Positions 11,113 to 22,552 of a stretch of DNA of 64,000 nt are shown here, one piece after another (position 1 is the stretch's first letter; each line of letters starts with the position of its first letter). Source of the stretch: Thalassotalea profundi (lineage in GTDB: Bacteria; Pseudomonadota; Gammaproteobacteria; Enterobacterales; Alteromonadaceae); the NCBI RefSeq assembly GCF_014653195.1, contig NZ_BNAH01000010.1, forward strand, positions 121,762 through 185,761. The letters are read 5' to 3'. A program made the position numbers and the translations under genes. Under the pieces are notes generated by a model. It had not been told where the DNA came from and ran no database searches. It saw only the letters and a program-made list of their open reading frames with translations.

Positions 11113-12212
11113 TAACTTACTCTTCGTTGTACTAATTCTGCGCACGCTTGTGCTACTTTGATGGTTGCGTCAGCATGAGCTGCGTTGTGCGCTGCTTTTG
11201 ACATTGACTGCAATACCTTGTCTGAGATAAACAAACTATTAAGCATTTGCGCTAAACTTGTGCCATTAAAATCGGCTTGAGGGATCAACTTAGCCGCGCC
11301 TTTTGCCACTAAATAAGTCGCATTTTTAGTTTGATGGTCATCAACTGCATGTGGCAGAGGAATAAAAATAGCCGGTTTCGCTGCCATAGCTAATTCAGAT
11401 ACGGTTAATGCACCTGAACGACAAATAACAACATCTGCCCAACGATACGCCTCAGCCATGTCTTCAATAAACTCTGTAACTTTTATTTGATTATCTTCTA
11501 AACCATATTGCTGGTAGCTGGCTAAAACACTTGCTTGATTACCTTTACCTGTTTGATGCCACACATTTAAATGTTGAATTTTTATCTGGTTGACCGTCTG
11601 CGGGACAACAGTATTTAATATTTGTGCTCCTAAACTTCCGCCTACAACCAATACTTTCTTGCTGGTACTCGGTTCTGCTGGTATCACATTTTCAATGGCA
11701 ATAATTTCACTTCGTAGTGGGTTGCCTACCACTTGAAATTTAGCACTATCTTTAAAAGCACCAGGAAAAGCACTCAATACTTTATTTGCTAAAAACGATA
11801 AAAAGCGATTACTTAAACCAGCAACAGCATTCTGTTCATGCAACACTAAAGGTTTACCCAATAACCACGCAGCAAAACCACCTGGAGCGCTTGCATAGCC
11901 CCCCATTCCTAGTACAACATCAGGTTGAACTTGACGGATAATACGCATCGACTGAATAACTGATTGCATTAATTTAAAAGGCGTTTTTATCCATTCTTTC
12001 CAATTCTTATTGCGTAAACCGGCAATATTGATAAATGAAATATCAAAACCATGCTCTGGTACTAATGTCGCTTCCATACGCTTTGCTGTGCCTAACCAAT
12101 GAATATTCCAACCTTGTTGTTGTAAATATTGAGCAACCGCAATACCCGGAAAAATATGACCACCTGTGCCACCGGCCATCACTAACAAGGTTGGCGCTTT
12201 TACATTATTCAT
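11112..12212 (-). CDS. murG: Lipid II synthase MurG (GlcNAc transferase)
   Basis: Transfers GlcNAc from UDP-GlcNAc to lipid I on the inner face of the membrane. The 366-aa GT28 enzyme begins with the glycine-rich [16 protein letters not shown] loop and has [16 protein letters not shown] and the donor-binding [13 protein letters not shown] block. It overlaps the ftsW stop by 8 bp and the murC start by 1 bp. Confidence 0.98.
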   Translation of the reverse strand: MNNVKAPTLLVMAGGTGGHIFPGIAVAQYLQQQGWNIHWLGTAKRMEATLVPEHGFDISFINIAGLRNKNWKEWIKTPFKLMQSVIQSMRIIRQVQPDVVLGMGGYASAPGGFAAWLLGKPLVLHEQNAVAGLSNRFLSFLANKVLSAFPGAFKDSAKFQVVGNPLRSEIIAIENVIPAEPSTSKKVLVVGGSLGAQILNTVVPQTVNQIKIQHLNVWHQTGKGNQASVLASYQQYGLEDNQIKVTEFIEDMAEAYRWADVVICRSGALTVSELAMAAKPAIFIPLPHAVDDHQTKNATYLVAKGAAKLIPQADFNGTSLAQMLNSLFISDKVLQSMSKAAHNAAHADATIKVAQACAELVQRRVS

Positions 12213-13434
12213 TGACGCCTACCTTTTTTCTTTTATTTTTACTATGGCTAGAAGTTGCCTGAATACTTTGCAAACGTATTTCATGATCAATTCTAATGAG
12301 TACAACAACCGCTAAGGTCATAATGATCATCGAACTACCACCGTAGCTTATTAATGGCATTGTTAAGCCTTTTGTAGGAACAATACCTGCGCTAGCTCCT
12401 ACGTTAACTGCCGCTTGAAAGCTGATCCAAATAGCAATTGAATAGGCAAAAAATCCTTCAAAATATTTTTCTTTATTGATGGCTTTCCTACCCAATAATA
12501 AGGCTTTAATCACCAACGTCATACTTAACACTAATACTAAAATAATTCCTGCAAAACCTAATTCCTCAGCAACTACCGCCATTACAAAGTCAGTATGAGC
12601 TTCGGGTAAGTATTCTAATTTTTGAATACTATTACCTAAACCTTGGCCTAAAAATTCACCTCGGCCATAAGCCATTAGAGATTGCGTTAACTGATAGCCA
12701 GTACCAAAAGGATCTTTCCATGGATCTAAAAAGCTAGTCACACGAGCCCAACGATAAGGTGAGAAATATGCCAACGCTGAAATAGCTGTAAGCCCTACTG
12801 CGGCAACACTAATAAATTGCCAAAGTTTTGCACCAGCTAAAAACAATAAACCAAAAGTCGTAACGAACATTACAATAACAGTGCCTAAATCAGGCTGTAA
12901 TAACAGCAAGCCAGCTAAAACACCAAAAACAATAAGAGGTTTAATAAAACCTTTTACATTTTCCATGACTTCATCGCGACGTCTAACCATGTATGCGGAT
13001 AAATAACAAAATAAAAACAATTTGGCAGGCTCAGCCGCTTGTATAGTAATAGGACCAATCACAATCCAGCGAGTGGAACCATTAACCGTTCGACCGATTA
13101 ATAAAACAATTAACAACAGCAACATAGCTAAGAATAACAACTTAAAGCTATGTTTATGCCAAAAAGCCATAGGTATTTGTAAAGTTAAAGCGGCAATAAT
13201 AATACTTAAACAAATATAAATTAAATGACGAACAACAAAATGAAATGGGTTATCAAATAAACGCTCTGCTATTGGCATTGATGAGCTAGCAACCATTACC
13301 AACCCCATCATGTACATACATATTGCCAAAACAATATAAGTACGATCAAAGGTGGATACTGAGTGATGGCTAGGACTTATCCATTGAGATAATTTAAGCG
13401 TTGGCCATGTAAAGTTGCTAGCAACACTGATCAT
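12205..13434 (-). CDS. ftsW: Peptidoglycan glycosyltransferase FtsW
   Basis: SEDS-family polytopic membrane protein that polymerises septal peptidoglycan with FtsI. The 409-aa product has about ten hydrophobic segments and the family signatures [10 protein letters not shown] and [15 protein letters not shown], then [13 protein letters not shown] near the C-terminus. The start overlaps the murD stop by one base. The C-terminal tail is basic (SHSKNKRKK). Confidence 0.97.
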   Translation of the reverse strand: MISVASNFTWPTLKLSQWISPSHHSVSTFDRTYIVLAICMYMMGLVMVASSSMPIAERLFDNPFHFVVRHLIYICLSIIIAALTLQIPMAFWHKHSFKLLFLAMLLLLIVLLIGRTVNGSTRWIVIGPITIQAAEPAKLFLFCYLSAYMVRRRDEVMENVKGFIKPLIVFGVLAGLLLLQPDLGTVIVMFVTTFGLLFLAGAKLWQFISVAAVGLTAISALAYFSPYRWARVTSFLDPWKDPFGTGYQLTQSLMAYGRGEFLGQGLGNSIQKLEYLPEAHTDFVMAVVAEELGFAGIILVLVLSMTLVIKALLLGRKAINKEKYFEGFFAYSIAIWISFQAAVNVGASAGIVPTKGLTMPLISYGGSSMIIMTLAVVVLIRIDHEIRLQSIQATSSHSKNKRKKVGVNE

Positions 13435-14810
13435 TAGCTAGCCTCCTGCATATTATTATGAATAGCATTAACAAATACTTGGCCACGTTCTTCATAATTG
13501 CGGAACATATCTAAACTTGCACATGCAGGAGACAGTAAAACGATATCACCCTTAGATGCGATTAGTTTTGCTTTTTCTACGGCACTTTCTAATGAGTCAA
13601 CACGCTGTGATTCATCACTAAGTTCAGCGATTTTGTCACCGTCTTTACCTAATACAAATAAAGTTGAAATGTGCTGTTGAAATAAAGCTTTAAGTGGTGA
13701 GAAGTCTGCGCCTTTGCCTTCTCCTCCTGCTATCAAAATAAACTTTTTCCCCATAAGCGTTGGCGCTAAACCGGTAATAGCGGCAACAGTTGCACCAACA
13801 TTGGTCGCTTTTGAATCGTTAATCCAATGAATACCATCATTAGTTTCTATACGTTGACATCTATGTGCCAGCCCAGTGAAGCTAACTAAATGAGGTAACA
13901 TTTCTGTAATTGACCAAGATAAGCTTTGCCCCAACGCTAAAACAGCCAGATAATTCACTGCATTATGTAAGCCCGCTAATGGTAATTTAGCTAACGGTAT
14001 TAAAACCTGCTCACCTTGCATTAGGTGATATTCGCCATTAACCGTTTGTAAGCCAAAGTCCTTGGCTGTAGCGGTATCTATTCCAAAGCTGACTTGTTTA
14101 TTCACATAATATTGGCTGGGTACTTGCGTTAAGCTATCTTGTCGATTAAATACTGCTGTTTCACAATGATTATAAATACGCGATTTTATTTCGGCATAAT
14201 TTTCAAGGGTTTTATGTCTATCAAGGTGATCATCACTGACATTAAGTACACATGCACCTTTTGCTGTTAGGCTTGATACACGCTCCAACTGAAAACTCGA
14301 TAACTCTAAAACAAAGCATTCAACATCGCTCGCTAATTGGTTTAAAACCGGCACTCCAATATTACCACCTAAACCAATATTTTTACCTAATGCTTTACCC
14401 ACATGTGCCAATAATGACACCACGGTAGATTTACCATTTGAACCAGTGACAGCAACAACTGGTTTGGTGTTTATCTGACAAAATAATTCAATATCACCTA
14501 TGACTTGGCAATCTTTATTAATATTTTTAGCAATACCCTGTGCTTCAATATCGATTCCTGGACTAAGTAAAATGACATCTGCTTGTTTAATCAGATCAAA
14601 ATACCAATCACCTTGGTATAACTGACACTGTGGATAATCATTATTGAATTCAAGTGTATCTAAAATATCATTTCGGCTATCAATCACGGCACAGGTAAGC
14701 CCATGCGTGTGTAAAAAACGCAGGCAAGACATACCGGTTAGGCCTGCACCTAACACAATAATGTTCTTGTTATTTAACGTTGCAATTACTTGCTCAAGCC
14801 TTGTCATCAT
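13434..14810 (-). CDS. murD: UDP-N-acetylmuramoylalanine--D-glutamate ligase MurD
   Basis: Adds D-Glu to UDP-MurNAc-L-Ala. The 458-aa product has [15 protein letters not shown] at the N-terminus, the P-loop [23 protein letters not shown], and [13 protein letters not shown] in the central and C-terminal domains. It lies 5 bp after mraY and overlaps ftsW by one base. Confidence 0.97.
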   Translation of the reverse strand: MMTRLEQVIATLNNKNIIVLGAGLTGMSCLRFLHTHGLTCAVIDSRNDILDTLEFNNDYPQCQLYQGDWYFDLIKQADVILLSPGIDIEAQGIAKNINKDCQVIGDIELFCQINTKPVVAVTGSNGKSTVVSLLAHVGKALGKNIGLGGNIGVPVLNQLASDVECFVLELSSFQLERVSSLTAKGACVLNVSDDHLDRHKTLENYAEIKSRIYNHCETAVFNRQDSLTQVPSQYYVNKQVSFGIDTATAKDFGLQTVNGEYHLMQGEQVLIPLAKLPLAGLHNAVNYLAVLALGQSLSWSITEMLPHLVSFTGLAHRCQRIETNDGIHWINDSKATNVGATVAAITGLAPTLMGKKFILIAGGEGKGADFSPLKALFQQHISTLFVLGKDGDKIAELSDESQRVDSLESAVEKAKLIASKGDIVLLSPACASLDMFRNYEERGQVFVNAIHNNMQEAS

Positions 14811-14815
14811 GTTTA

Positions 14816-15898
14816 TTAACGCAATTTAAGCGTTGCTAATCCTATTAATACTAAAACTAATGAAATAATCCAAAAGCGCACAATTACTCGCGGCTCTGGC
14901 CAACCTTTTAATTCATAATGATGGTGTATTGGTGCCATTCTAAAGATACGTTGTCCACGTAATTTATAAGAGCCTACTTGCAGAATAACGGAGACGGTTT
15001 CCATAACGAATACACCTCCCATAATAAACAGCACTAACTCCTGACGAACTAATACCGCAATAACTCCTAAAGAAGCGCCTAGCGCTAACGAGCCAACATC
15101 CCCCATAAATACTTGTGCTGGATAAGTATTGAACCAAAGAAAGCCTAATCCAGCTCCAACAATCGCGGTACACACCACAACAAGTTCACTTGTTAATGCA
15201 ATATAAGGAATATTTAGATAACCTGAAAAATTGACATTGCCTGTTACATAAGCAAATACCGCAAAAGCTCCAGCGACCATAATTGTAGGAACAATCGCTA
15301 AACCATCTAAACCATCTGTTAAATTAACTGCGTTACTTGTACCGACAATGACGAAGTAAGCTAATAAAATATAAAGTACGCCTAATTGTGGCATTACCTC
15401 TTTAACAAAAGGCACAATTAGAGCCGTTTCTTGAGGTGATTGAGCACTTACATACAAGAAAAATGCAACGCCCAAACCAATAATGGTTTGCCAAAAATAC
15501 TTCCAACGTGCAATTAACCCATTTGAATCTTTACGAATAACTTTTCGATAATCATCTACAAACCCTATAATACCGAAGCTCGATACGACAAAAAGTACCG
15601 CCCACACATAGCGATTGGTTAAATCTGCCCAAAGCAATACACTAATGATAATGGCGGCTAATATTAATAATCCGCCCATTGTGGGTGTACCAGATTTAGA
15701 TAAGTGACTTTCCGGGCCATCATCCCGTACTGTTTGACCTATTTGCATTCTTTGTAACGCACGAATTAACTTTGGTCCAAAAAATAAAGCAATGCCCAAT
15801 GCCGTTAATGTCGACACAATGGCTCGAAATGTTAAATAAGAAAATACATTAAAAAAACTATAATATTGCGTTAAATATTCGCCTAACCAAAGTAACAT
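14816..15898 (-). CDS. mraY: Phospho-MurNAc-pentapeptide transferase MraY
   Basis: Integral membrane enzyme that makes lipid I from UDP-MurNAc-pentapeptide and undecaprenyl phosphate. The 360-aa product has about ten membrane segments. Catalytic-loop motifs are present: [22 protein letters not shown], and [13 protein letters not shown] near the C-terminus. The start overlaps the murF stop by one base. Confidence 0.98.
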   Translation of the reverse strand: MLLWLGEYLTQYYSFFNVFSYLTFRAIVSTLTALGIALFFGPKLIRALQRMQIGQTVRDDGPESHLSKSGTPTMGGLLILAAIIISVLLWADLTNRYVWAVLFVVSSFGIIGFVDDYRKVIRKDSNGLIARWKYFWQTIIGLGVAFFLYVSAQSPQETALIVPFVKEVMPQLGVLYILLAYFVIVGTSNAVNLTDGLDGLAIVPTIMVAGAFAVFAYVTGNVNFSGYLNIPYIALTSELVVVCTAIVGAGLGFLWFNTYPAQVFMGDVGSLALGASLGVIAVLVRQELVLFIMGGVFVMETVSVILQVGSYKLRGQRIFRMAPIHHHYELKGWPEPRVIVRFWIISLVLVLIGLATLKLR

Positions 15899-17295
15899 TA
15901 GACTTGCTCCTCTGTTACTTGGCTTTCACACCATTGAATTATATCTTGAACTACGTATTCCATGCGGGCACTACGTGAGCCTTTAACTAGAATAGATATT
16001 TGTTGTTCTTCATCTGTTAGGAGTGCTTTTAAGCGTGTAATTAATGCCGAACGCTCACTAAAATGACTCGAGTCTTTCCCTGTTTTATTATTGTATGCAT
16101 CTGAGGTACTTTGACTTAAGACACCTAATGTAAGTAAATCATCAATTTTACATGCCGCGGCATGCTCACCTACTTCTTGGTGATAACTACGTGCGTCTGC
16201 ACCTAACTCCCCCATATCACCAATAATTAATATGCGGCGTCCAGGGTAACTTGCCAACAATTCAGTTGCCGCTTTAATTGATTCAACATTTGCGTTGTAA
16301 GTATCATCAATTAACTTAATATTATTTGATAGTTGATGAAGGTTTAAACGCCCCTTAACAGGCGCCATTTCAGCTAAACCAAGGCGTAGGTCGTCTAAAG
16401 TTGCGCCAAACTCTATAGCAATAGCGGCCGCAGCTACAGCATTGCATACATTGTGTTTACCTGGCACGGTCAATTCAATATAAGTATTACCAATGTAGGT
16501 ATTTAATTTAAAGGTGGCACAACCATCTTCATTTAAAATCACATCTGAGCTAAAGCAATCAGATTCATTTTTACACGAAAAACCACGTACTTTTTTATCA
16601 ACCAAACGCCATTGCCATTTACTTGCTAGACTACAATCTTTGTTATAAATGGCCACTCCGCCTGATTTCAGGCCTTCAAATATTTCACCTTTTGCTCGGG
16701 CAACCCCACATAAATCTCCAAAACCTTCCAAATGTGCGGCCGCTATATTATTAATAATGGCTACATCCGGTTGAACAAGTCCTGAAGTGTAGGCGATTTC
16801 CCCCATATGATTTGCGCCTAACTCAACTACTGCATAATCATGTGTTTTTTCTAAACGTAATAATGTTAATGGCACACCAATTTCATTGTTAAAATTACCT
16901 TGCGTAGCTAACACATTGCCTAAGCGGGATAATATTGCAGCAACCATTTCCTTAACGGTAGTTTTCCCACTACTGCCAGTGATACCTACAACCTTTGGAG
17001 ATACCTTTTCTCTGACAAAAGCCCCAAATTTTCCTAAAGCTTTATGTGTGTCAGCAACAATAATTTGGGGAACAATAACATCGCACTGATGATCAACAAT
17101 CAATGCACTACAACCTTTGTCAATAACTTGGTCAATAAAACGATGGCCATCAAAATTCGCACCTTTTAATGCTAAAAACAATTCATTGGCAACTAATGAT
17201 CTGCTATCTGTATTTACTTGTTCAACGGTGATATCTTCACCTATGAGTTGACCGTCTAATGCTTGCGCGATTTCAGATAATCGTAATGTGATCAT
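15898..17295 (-). CDS. murF: UDP-MurNAc-tripeptide--D-alanyl-D-alanine ligase MurF
   Basis: Adds D-Ala-D-Ala to the UDP-MurNAc tripeptide, completing the cytoplasmic precursor. The 465-aa product has the Mur-ligase P-loop [27 protein letters not shown] and [13 protein letters not shown]. It overlaps the murE stop by 4 bp. Confidence 0.97.
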   Translation of the reverse strand: MITLRLSEIAQALDGQLIGEDITVEQVNTDSRSLVANELFLALKGANFDGHRFIDQVIDKGCSALIVDHQCDVIVPQIIVADTHKALGKFGAFVREKVSPKVVGITGSSGKTTVKEMVAAILSRLGNVLATQGNFNNEIGVPLTLLRLEKTHDYAVVELGANHMGEIAYTSGLVQPDVAIINNIAAAHLEGFGDLCGVARAKGEIFEGLKSGGVAIYNKDCSLASKWQWRLVDKKVRGFSCKNESDCFSSDVILNEDGCATFKLNTYIGNTYIELTVPGKHNVCNAVAAAAIAIEFGATLDDLRLGLAEMAPVKGRLNLHQLSNNIKLIDDTYNANVESIKAATELLASYPGRRILIIGDMGELGADARSYHQEVGEHAAACKIDDLLTLGVLSQSTSDAYNNKTGKDSSHFSERSALITRLKALLTDEEQQISILVKGSRSARMEYVVQDIIQWCESQVTEEQV

Positions 17296-18818
17296 AATAC
17301 TGTCTCGCTCATATAAATTTGTTTCACTATTGCTCTTTCATCGTAAGCGACTTTTTCTTTACCCATTACGATATAATTCTCATGGCCTTTTCCAGCAAGT
17401 AAGACTACATCATCTGGTTTTGCTAACTGGATAGTCTGTTTAACCGCTTGTTGGCGTTCCAATTCAACCGTTATAAAATCCGTTTTATCGCAACCTGCTA
17501 ATATATCTTTCACTATATTTTTTGGCATTTCAGTACGTGGGTTATCATTGGTAATAACAACGTGATCAGCCCAATGTTGAGCAATCTCTCCCATTAATGG
17601 ACGCTTGCCTTTATCACGATCACCACCACATCCAAAGACTACCCATAACTGTCCTTGGCAATGTTGTCGGCATGCTTGTAATGCATTTTTTAAAGCATCT
17701 GGTGTATGTGCATAATCAACAACCGTTGTTGGAAAATTGTCTTGATAATAAGCTTCCATACGACCAGTAATCGGCATTAATGTTGAAACAGCAGCAGAGA
17801 TATCCTTTAAAGAGATTGAGTTAGCCAATAGTACTGCAATAGCGGCAAGCAAATTATCAATATTAAAATCACCCAATAGCGGGCTATTGATGGCTATATC
17901 ACCAAGGTGTGTTTTTAAGGTGAAATGAGCGCCTTGTTTACTATGACTAATATCACATGCTTGTACATATGCTTGATATTGTGAAATGACCTCGCTACGA
18001 CCATAAATAATGACAGGTTGCACAGTTGGCCAGTTGTTTAACCAGTTTTTTGCTTGTTGATCATCTCCATTAATAATGGCTATTTGATCCGCTTGAAGAC
18101 TAAATATTTGATACTTAGTCTTAGCATAATTTTCCATCGTTCCATGATAATCAAGGTGATCTCGTGATAAGTTAGAGAACACTGAAATATTAAATAGTTC
18201 TGCTTTAACACGTTTTTGTGCCAAGGCGTGAGATGATACTTCCATAGCGACATGGCTAACTTGTTGTTCTGAAAATTTATGTAACCAAGCCATAAGTTCT
18301 GTTGCACCTGGCGTGGTATTTTCAATTTCAGTTAATGAATCGACCACGCCAGCACCATTGGTTCCAATAACAGCACATAACTTATTAACTGAAGTTAATA
18401 ATTTTGCAGTAAGTTGACTAATACTGGTTTTACCGTTAGTGCCAGTAATACCAATAAGCTGCAATTTATTTTGTGGGTTATTGTAAAATTGGCTAGCAAA
18501 GTTAAATAAATGCTCATTGAACTGATAAAAATTAATTTTTAAAATGGACGTACCATTAGCTGTAATCAAAGGTTCAAATAAACCATGCTCAGCTTCGCTT
18601 TCACACTCAGCAATAATTAAGGCGACGTTATGAGTTAAAGCCTGAGAAATAAATTGACGTCCATCACTTTGAGACCCTATTACAGCACAGAAAACATCAC
18701 CTGCCTGTGTATGACGACTGTCATTAACTATCTGACTTTTTGTATCAAGTACTATGTTGCTATCAAGCTTAATATCAAACTGCATCAATGCTGTATTTAT
18801 CGGGTGAACGCTAGGCAT
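17292..18818 (-). CDS. murE: UDP-MurNAc-L-Ala-D-Glu--meso-diaminopimelate ligase MurE
   Basis: Adds the third stem-peptide residue. The 508-aa product has the P-loop GITGTNGKTSISQL, the FSNLSRDHLDYHGTMENY block and the DNPRTE motif that marks meso-diaminopimelate rather than lysine specificity. This fits a Gram-negative A1-gamma wall. The start overlaps the ftsI stop by 8 bp. Confidence 0.97.
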   Translation of the reverse strand: MPSVHPINTALMQFDIKLDSNIVLDTKSQIVNDSRHTQAGDVFCAVIGSQSDGRQFISQALTHNVALIIAECESEAEHGLFEPLITANGTSILKINFYQFNEHLFNFASQFYNNPQNKLQLIGITGTNGKTSISQLTAKLLTSVNKLCAVIGTNGAGVVDSLTEIENTTPGATELMAWLHKFSEQQVSHVAMEVSSHALAQKRVKAELFNISVFSNLSRDHLDYHGTMENYAKTKYQIFSLQADQIAIINGDDQQAKNWLNNWPTVQPVIIYGRSEVISQYQAYVQACDISHSKQGAHFTLKTHLGDIAINSPLLGDFNIDNLLAAIAVLLANSISLKDISAAVSTLMPITGRMEAYYQDNFPTTVVDYAHTPDALKNALQACRQHCQGQLWVVFGCGGDRDKGKRPLMGEIAQHWADHVVITNDNPRTEMPKNIVKDILAGCDKTDFITVELERQQAVKQTIQLAKPDDVVLLAGKGHENYIVMGKEKVAYDERAIVKQIYMSETVL

Positions 18819-20568
18819 TTGTTCGTTCCCCCTTACTTGCTAATACAACAGTTTCACTATTAGCATCAGGTGCAATATTCAGTAACCGTAGCGCACCTTT
18901 CATTACGCGAGAGAATACAGGAGCTGCAACTTCGCCACCATGATATAAATCGCCGCCAGGTTCATTGATCACAACGACAACCACTATTTCAGGATGTGAA
19001 ATAGGTGCCATTCCTGCAAACATGCCTACATAATCATTACCGTAACCACCAGCTAACGCTTTGAATGCTGTACCTGTTTTTCCACCGACACGATAACCAT
19101 CAACTTTTGCTTTTGACACATGCTCATTTACGACGGTTTCCAGCATTTTTACTACAGCCATGCTATTGCTATTTGAAAATACACGCTCACTTTCTTCAAA
19201 ATAATTGCTATTATCGAGCTCATTTGAATTATTATCTTTTTTCAATATTGTTAGTGTTTTTTTCACACCACCATTTGCCAGTGTTGAATAAAAACGGGCG
19301 AGTTGTAACGGTGTTGCAGCCACCCCCATACCGTAGGACAACGCTGCAAGTTCAAATTCTGACCAACGCTCACGTTGATGCATAATGCCACTACTTTCAC
19401 CCACTAACTCAAGTCCCGTTTGTTCTCCAAACCCTGCTTCAAAAAATTTATTAAGAAAAAAATCTTTAGGCAATGACAAGGCTAATTTTGATGTCCCCAT
19501 ATTTGAGCTATTAACTAAAATATCTGCAGGCGACATTTTTCCACGATTGATAGGATCACTAACGCGTCGGCCACCTAATCGCATCCAGCCGGGGCTAGTG
19601 TCAATAATGCTGTTTGCTTTAATTTCACCGAACTCTAAAGCAGACATAACGGTCAACGGTTTCAGCGTAGAACCAGGCTCATAGAAATCCGTGATTGCTC
19701 TGTTACGTAAGCGATGTACAGCGACACCAGTACGGTTATTAGGGTTATAAGAAGGGCTGTTAACTAATGCTAATACTTCACCCGTGTGGACATTAGTCAC
19801 AATTACCGAACCTGAAGTTGCCTTAAATGCACGTACTGCGCCTTTTAATTCCTTGTATGCAAGTGCTTGTATACGCTGGTCGATACTAAGAATAAGATCT
19901 TTGGGTGGTGTTGACTCAATATCTTCAATCACCTCAATAGTATTACCCTTAGCATCTTTTCGATAACGCTTCTTACCACTTTCTCCTGTAAGGAGTTTAT
20001 CGTAAACATTTTCAATGCCTTCTATGCCTTTATCATCGATGTCTGTAAAACCTACAACGTGTGCACTGATTTCCCCCGTAGGATAAAAACGTTTCGACTC
20101 CTTACGAAGATAAATACCAGGTATTTTAAGTTGTTTTATATAATTAGCCATCGCAGGAGATAATTGACGCTCTACATAGACAAACCGACGGCGTGGATTT
20201 TTAGTAATTCGGTTTTTTAAATCAATAACATTTTGATCTAATACATCAGCCAATGCTTGCCAATGTTCAACCATAGCTAAACCATTTTTTTCAATAATGG
20301 TTTTTGGATCCGCCCAAACCGTTTGTACGGGGACGCTCACAGCAAGTTCATCACCATTACGATCAACAATGGCACCTCTATGCACTTCATTTTCTGATGT
20401 TCTTAATGAACGTAAATCACCCTGATGCTTAAGCATATCAGGCTCAATCACTTGAATATAAGCCGAACGAGCTGCCAAACTAACATAAATTAACACCACG
20501 ACAGAAAGCACAACGTAAAAACGCCATGCTACTGTTTTTGGTTTGTAATTTACTGCTTTTGTACTCAC
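18811..20568 (-). CDS. ftsI: Septal peptidoglycan transpeptidase FtsI (PBP3)
   Basis: Class B penicillin-binding protein that cross-links septal peptidoglycan with FtsW. The 585-aa product has a membrane anchor at about 14-34, an N-terminal dimerisation domain, and the three transpeptidase motifs: STLK (in PGSTLKPLT), SSN (in NSSNMGTSKL) and KTGTA. It lies between ftsL and murE, as expected. Confidence 0.98.
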   Translation of the reverse strand: MSTKAVNYKPKTVAWRFYVVLSVVVLIYVSLAARSAYIQVIEPDMLKHQGDLRSLRTSENEVHRGAIVDRNGDELAVSVPVQTVWADPKTIIEKNGLAMVEHWQALADVLDQNVIDLKNRITKNPRRRFVYVERQLSPAMANYIKQLKIPGIYLRKESKRFYPTGEISAHVVGFTDIDDKGIEGIENVYDKLLTGESGKKRYRKDAKGNTIEVIEDIESTPPKDLILSIDQRIQALAYKELKGAVRAFKATSGSVIVTNVHTGEVLALVNSPSYNPNNRTGVAVHRLRNRAITDFYEPGSTLKPLTVMSALEFGEIKANSIIDTSPGWMRLGGRRVSDPINRGKMSPADILVNSSNMGTSKLALSLPKDFFLNKFFEAGFGEQTGLELVGESSGIMHQRERWSEFELAALSYGMGVAATPLQLARFYSTLANGGVKKTLTILKKDNNSNELDNSNYFEESERVFSNSNSMAVVKMLETVVNEHVSKAKVDGYRVGGKTGTAFKALAGGYGNDYVGMFAGMAPISHPEIVVVVVINEPGGDLYHGGEVAAPVFSRVMKGALRLLNIAPDANSETVVLASKGERTNA

Positions 20569-20576
20569 GTTAGTTC

Positions 20577-20891
20577 TCAGTTAATTTTAATGATAACTTC
20601 AGAGTCGACGTTTGGGCGTTTCATCTGTAGTCGTTTTTTTGCCTTACTTTCAATCGTGCTATGCTCTGCTAAACTGTTCTGTTCTAATAATAAGTTTCGC
20701 CATTCCACATCTAACTCATCACGATCGGTTAATAAATTTTCTAGTTCTATCGTCGTTTGACGATTTAAATGCGTTAAATAAATCACTGAAAATGCTGAAG
20801 CTACAACCATCAGCAATAATATATAAACTAAAAAGTGACGTTGAATGTCCTGCCAGATATCAAACGCTAGCACGACCTTTTTTGCCGCCAT
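20577..20891 (-). CDS. ftsL: Cell division protein FtsL
   Basis: Small bitopic divisome protein that pairs with FtsB and FtsQ and activates FtsWI. The 104-aa product has a membrane segment at about 18-39 (LVYILLLMVVASAFSVIYLT) followed by a periplasmic leucine-zipper-like coil (IELENLLTDRDELDVEWRNLL). Sequence is poorly conserved in this family, so the call rests also on its place between rsmH and ftsI. Confidence 0.93.
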   Translation of the reverse strand: MAAKKVVLAFDIWQDIQRHFLVYILLLMVVASAFSVIYLTHLNRQTTIELENLLTDRDELDVEWRNLLLEQNSLAEHSTIESKAKKRLQMKRPNVDSEVIIKIN

Positions 20892-20894
20892 TAG

Positions 20895-21836
20895 TTAGTC
20901 AGCCAACCTTTCTGCAACTCGCATAACAGAACTACGAGAACGCACATTTTCTTCAACTTCTTGTTGAGAAGGTTTAAGCTTTCGCCCAATTAGGTTTAAT
21001 TTTTTACCTTTATTTAATTCAGCTTCGCTAATTGGCATTCCTCTCGGTACTTGCTTACCTTGGGAGTGCTTTTTCATAAACTGTTTAACCATACGATCTT
21101 CCAGCGAATGAAAACTTATAACCACAAGACGACCACTTGCTTTAAGTACATTTAATGATGCAACAAGGGCATTTTCTATTTGTTCTAACTCACTATTGAT
21201 ATAAATTCGAATTGCTTGAAAAGAGCGTGTAGCTGGGTGTTTCTTTATTTCTCTTTGTGGCGCTGTTTTTTTAATAAGTGCAGCAAGCTCGCCAGTACGC
21301 GTTAAAGGAAATTCTTCTCGAGTATCGACAATGGCATTAGCAATACGCCATGCATGTTTTTCTTCACCAAAAGTTCTTAATACCCAACTAATGTCTTCAA
21401 CATCAGCAGTTGCTAGCCACTGTGCTGCCGTTTGACCTTTCGTGGTATCCATACGCATATCAAGCGGACCATCATTCATAAAACTAAAACCACGTTCAGC
21501 TTCATCAAGTTGAGGAGACGAAACGCCTAAATCCATTAATACCCCATCAACTTTTCCTTGTAAGCCTAATTTTTCAGCTATGGTATCTAAATCGGCAAAA
21601 CCTTGGTGTTCAATTGTAAATCGTGCATCATCAGCAAATTTTTCAGCTGCTTTTATGGCACTTGGATCCCTGTCTATAGCAATAAGTTTTCCATGTTCAG
21701 AGAGTTGAGAGAGAATAAGTCCCGAGTGGCCGCCGCGACCAAAAGTACAGTCGATATAAATACCGTCTGGTTTGATAGCGAGTCCAGCAATTGCTTCGTC
21801 AAGCAACACCGAAATGTGGGACTTATCTTTTTGCAT
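20895..21836 (-). CDS. rsmH: 16S rRNA m4C1402 methyltransferase RsmH (MraW)
   Basis: S-adenosylmethionine-dependent N4-methyltransferase for C1402 of 16S rRNA. The start at 21836 ([16 protein letters not shown]) gives 313 aa and matches the usual N-terminus. An upstream in-frame ATG at 21887 would overlap the end of mraZ, and neither start has a clear ribosome site. Motifs: [14 protein letters not shown] (SAM loop), [18 protein letters not shown] and [15 protein letters not shown]. Confidence 0.93.
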   Translation of the reverse strand: MQKDKSHISVLLDEAIAGLAIKPDGIYIDCTFGRGGHSGLILSQLSEHGKLIAIDRDPSAIKAAEKFADDARFTIEHQGFADLDTIAEKLGLQGKVDGVLMDLGVSSPQLDEAERGFSFMNDGPLDMRMDTTKGQTAAQWLATADVEDISWVLRTFGEEKHAWRIANAIVDTREEFPLTRTGELAALIKKTAPQREIKKHPATRSFQAIRIYINSELEQIENALVASLNVLKASGRLVVISFHSLEDRMVKQFMKKHSQGKQVPRGMPISEAELNKGKKLNLIGRKLKPSQQEVEENVRSRSSVMRVAERLAD

Positions 21837-21870
21837 TTTAATAAACGCCGTTTTATATAAATTTTGTTTG

Positions 21871-22329
21871 TTATAAAGACAAATCAAGTAATCGTTCTGT
21901 AAGTTCTATTTCGCCTGACTGGATTTTAGCAATGCCTTGTTGCATTTGCCCTTGCCATGCGTTTTCACTCCAGATTTCAAACTTTTTCAATTGCCCTACT
22001 AGCATTATATTTTTTTCTAAACTGGCATGCTGTCTCAACGGTCCATTGATTAATAAGCGGCCACTCTTATCAATTTCACAGTCTGAGGCATTGCCAAGTA
22101 ATACTTGTTGCAGTATTCGCTCTTGTGGATTCATACTGGACAACCCACAAAGTTTTAATTCAATTTCTTCCCACTCAGGAAGAGGATAAAGGAGTAAACA
22201 AGGGTGTTGAATGTCAACAGTGCACACCATTTTTCCTTGGCAATCAGCAAATAGCTCTTCGCGATACCTTGTTGGTATCGTTATTCTATTTTTTGTATCG
22301 AGCGTAATTGCGCTGGTGCCTCTAAACAT
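21871..22329 (-). CDS. mraZ: Transcriptional regulator MraZ
   Basis: 152-aa AbrB-like DNA-binding protein with two repeats of the MraZ fold, each with a DxxGR signature ([15 protein letters not shown] near residue 10 and [16 protein letters not shown] near residue 85). In E. coli MraZ represses its own dcw promoter by binding GTGG repeats 10 bp apart. Matching repeats are present upstream here. It is the first gene of the cluster. Confidence 0.97.
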   Translation of the reverse strand: MFRGTSAITLDTKNRITIPTRYREELFADCQGKMVCTVDIQHPCLLLYPLPEWEEIELKLCGLSSMNPQERILQQVLLGNASDCEIDKSGRLLINGPLRQHASLEKNIMLVGQLKKFEIWSENAWQGQMQQGIAKIQSGEIELTERLLDLSL

Positions 22330-22360
22330 AAACCTTATTTTTTATTATTGAATCACGAAG

Positions 22361-22388
22361 ATCCACAATTTCCCACTTTTCTCCACAT
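22361..22388 (-). promoter_or_regulatory. MraZ-box array upstream of mraZ
   Basis: On the minus strand GTGG occurs three times at an exact 10-bp period (GTGGAGAAAA, GTGGGAAATT, GTGGATCTTC; plus-strand CCAC at 22363, 22373 and 22383), beginning 34 bp before the mraZ ATG. This is the arrangement known for MraZ operators. Function here is inferred. Confidence 0.8.
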
Positions 22389-22552
22389 TGATACAGTTTA
22401 GTGAGTAAAGGGAAGTTATGTCAAGCAATGTTTCACTAATTTCAATACCATGATCACTACTAAAATTAAGGCTTATAAGGAAGTTTATGAAATTGTGGGA
22501 TTTTGTGGTTTTCTCACCCAAATATTTACTTAATATTGAATAAAAAAAGAGA

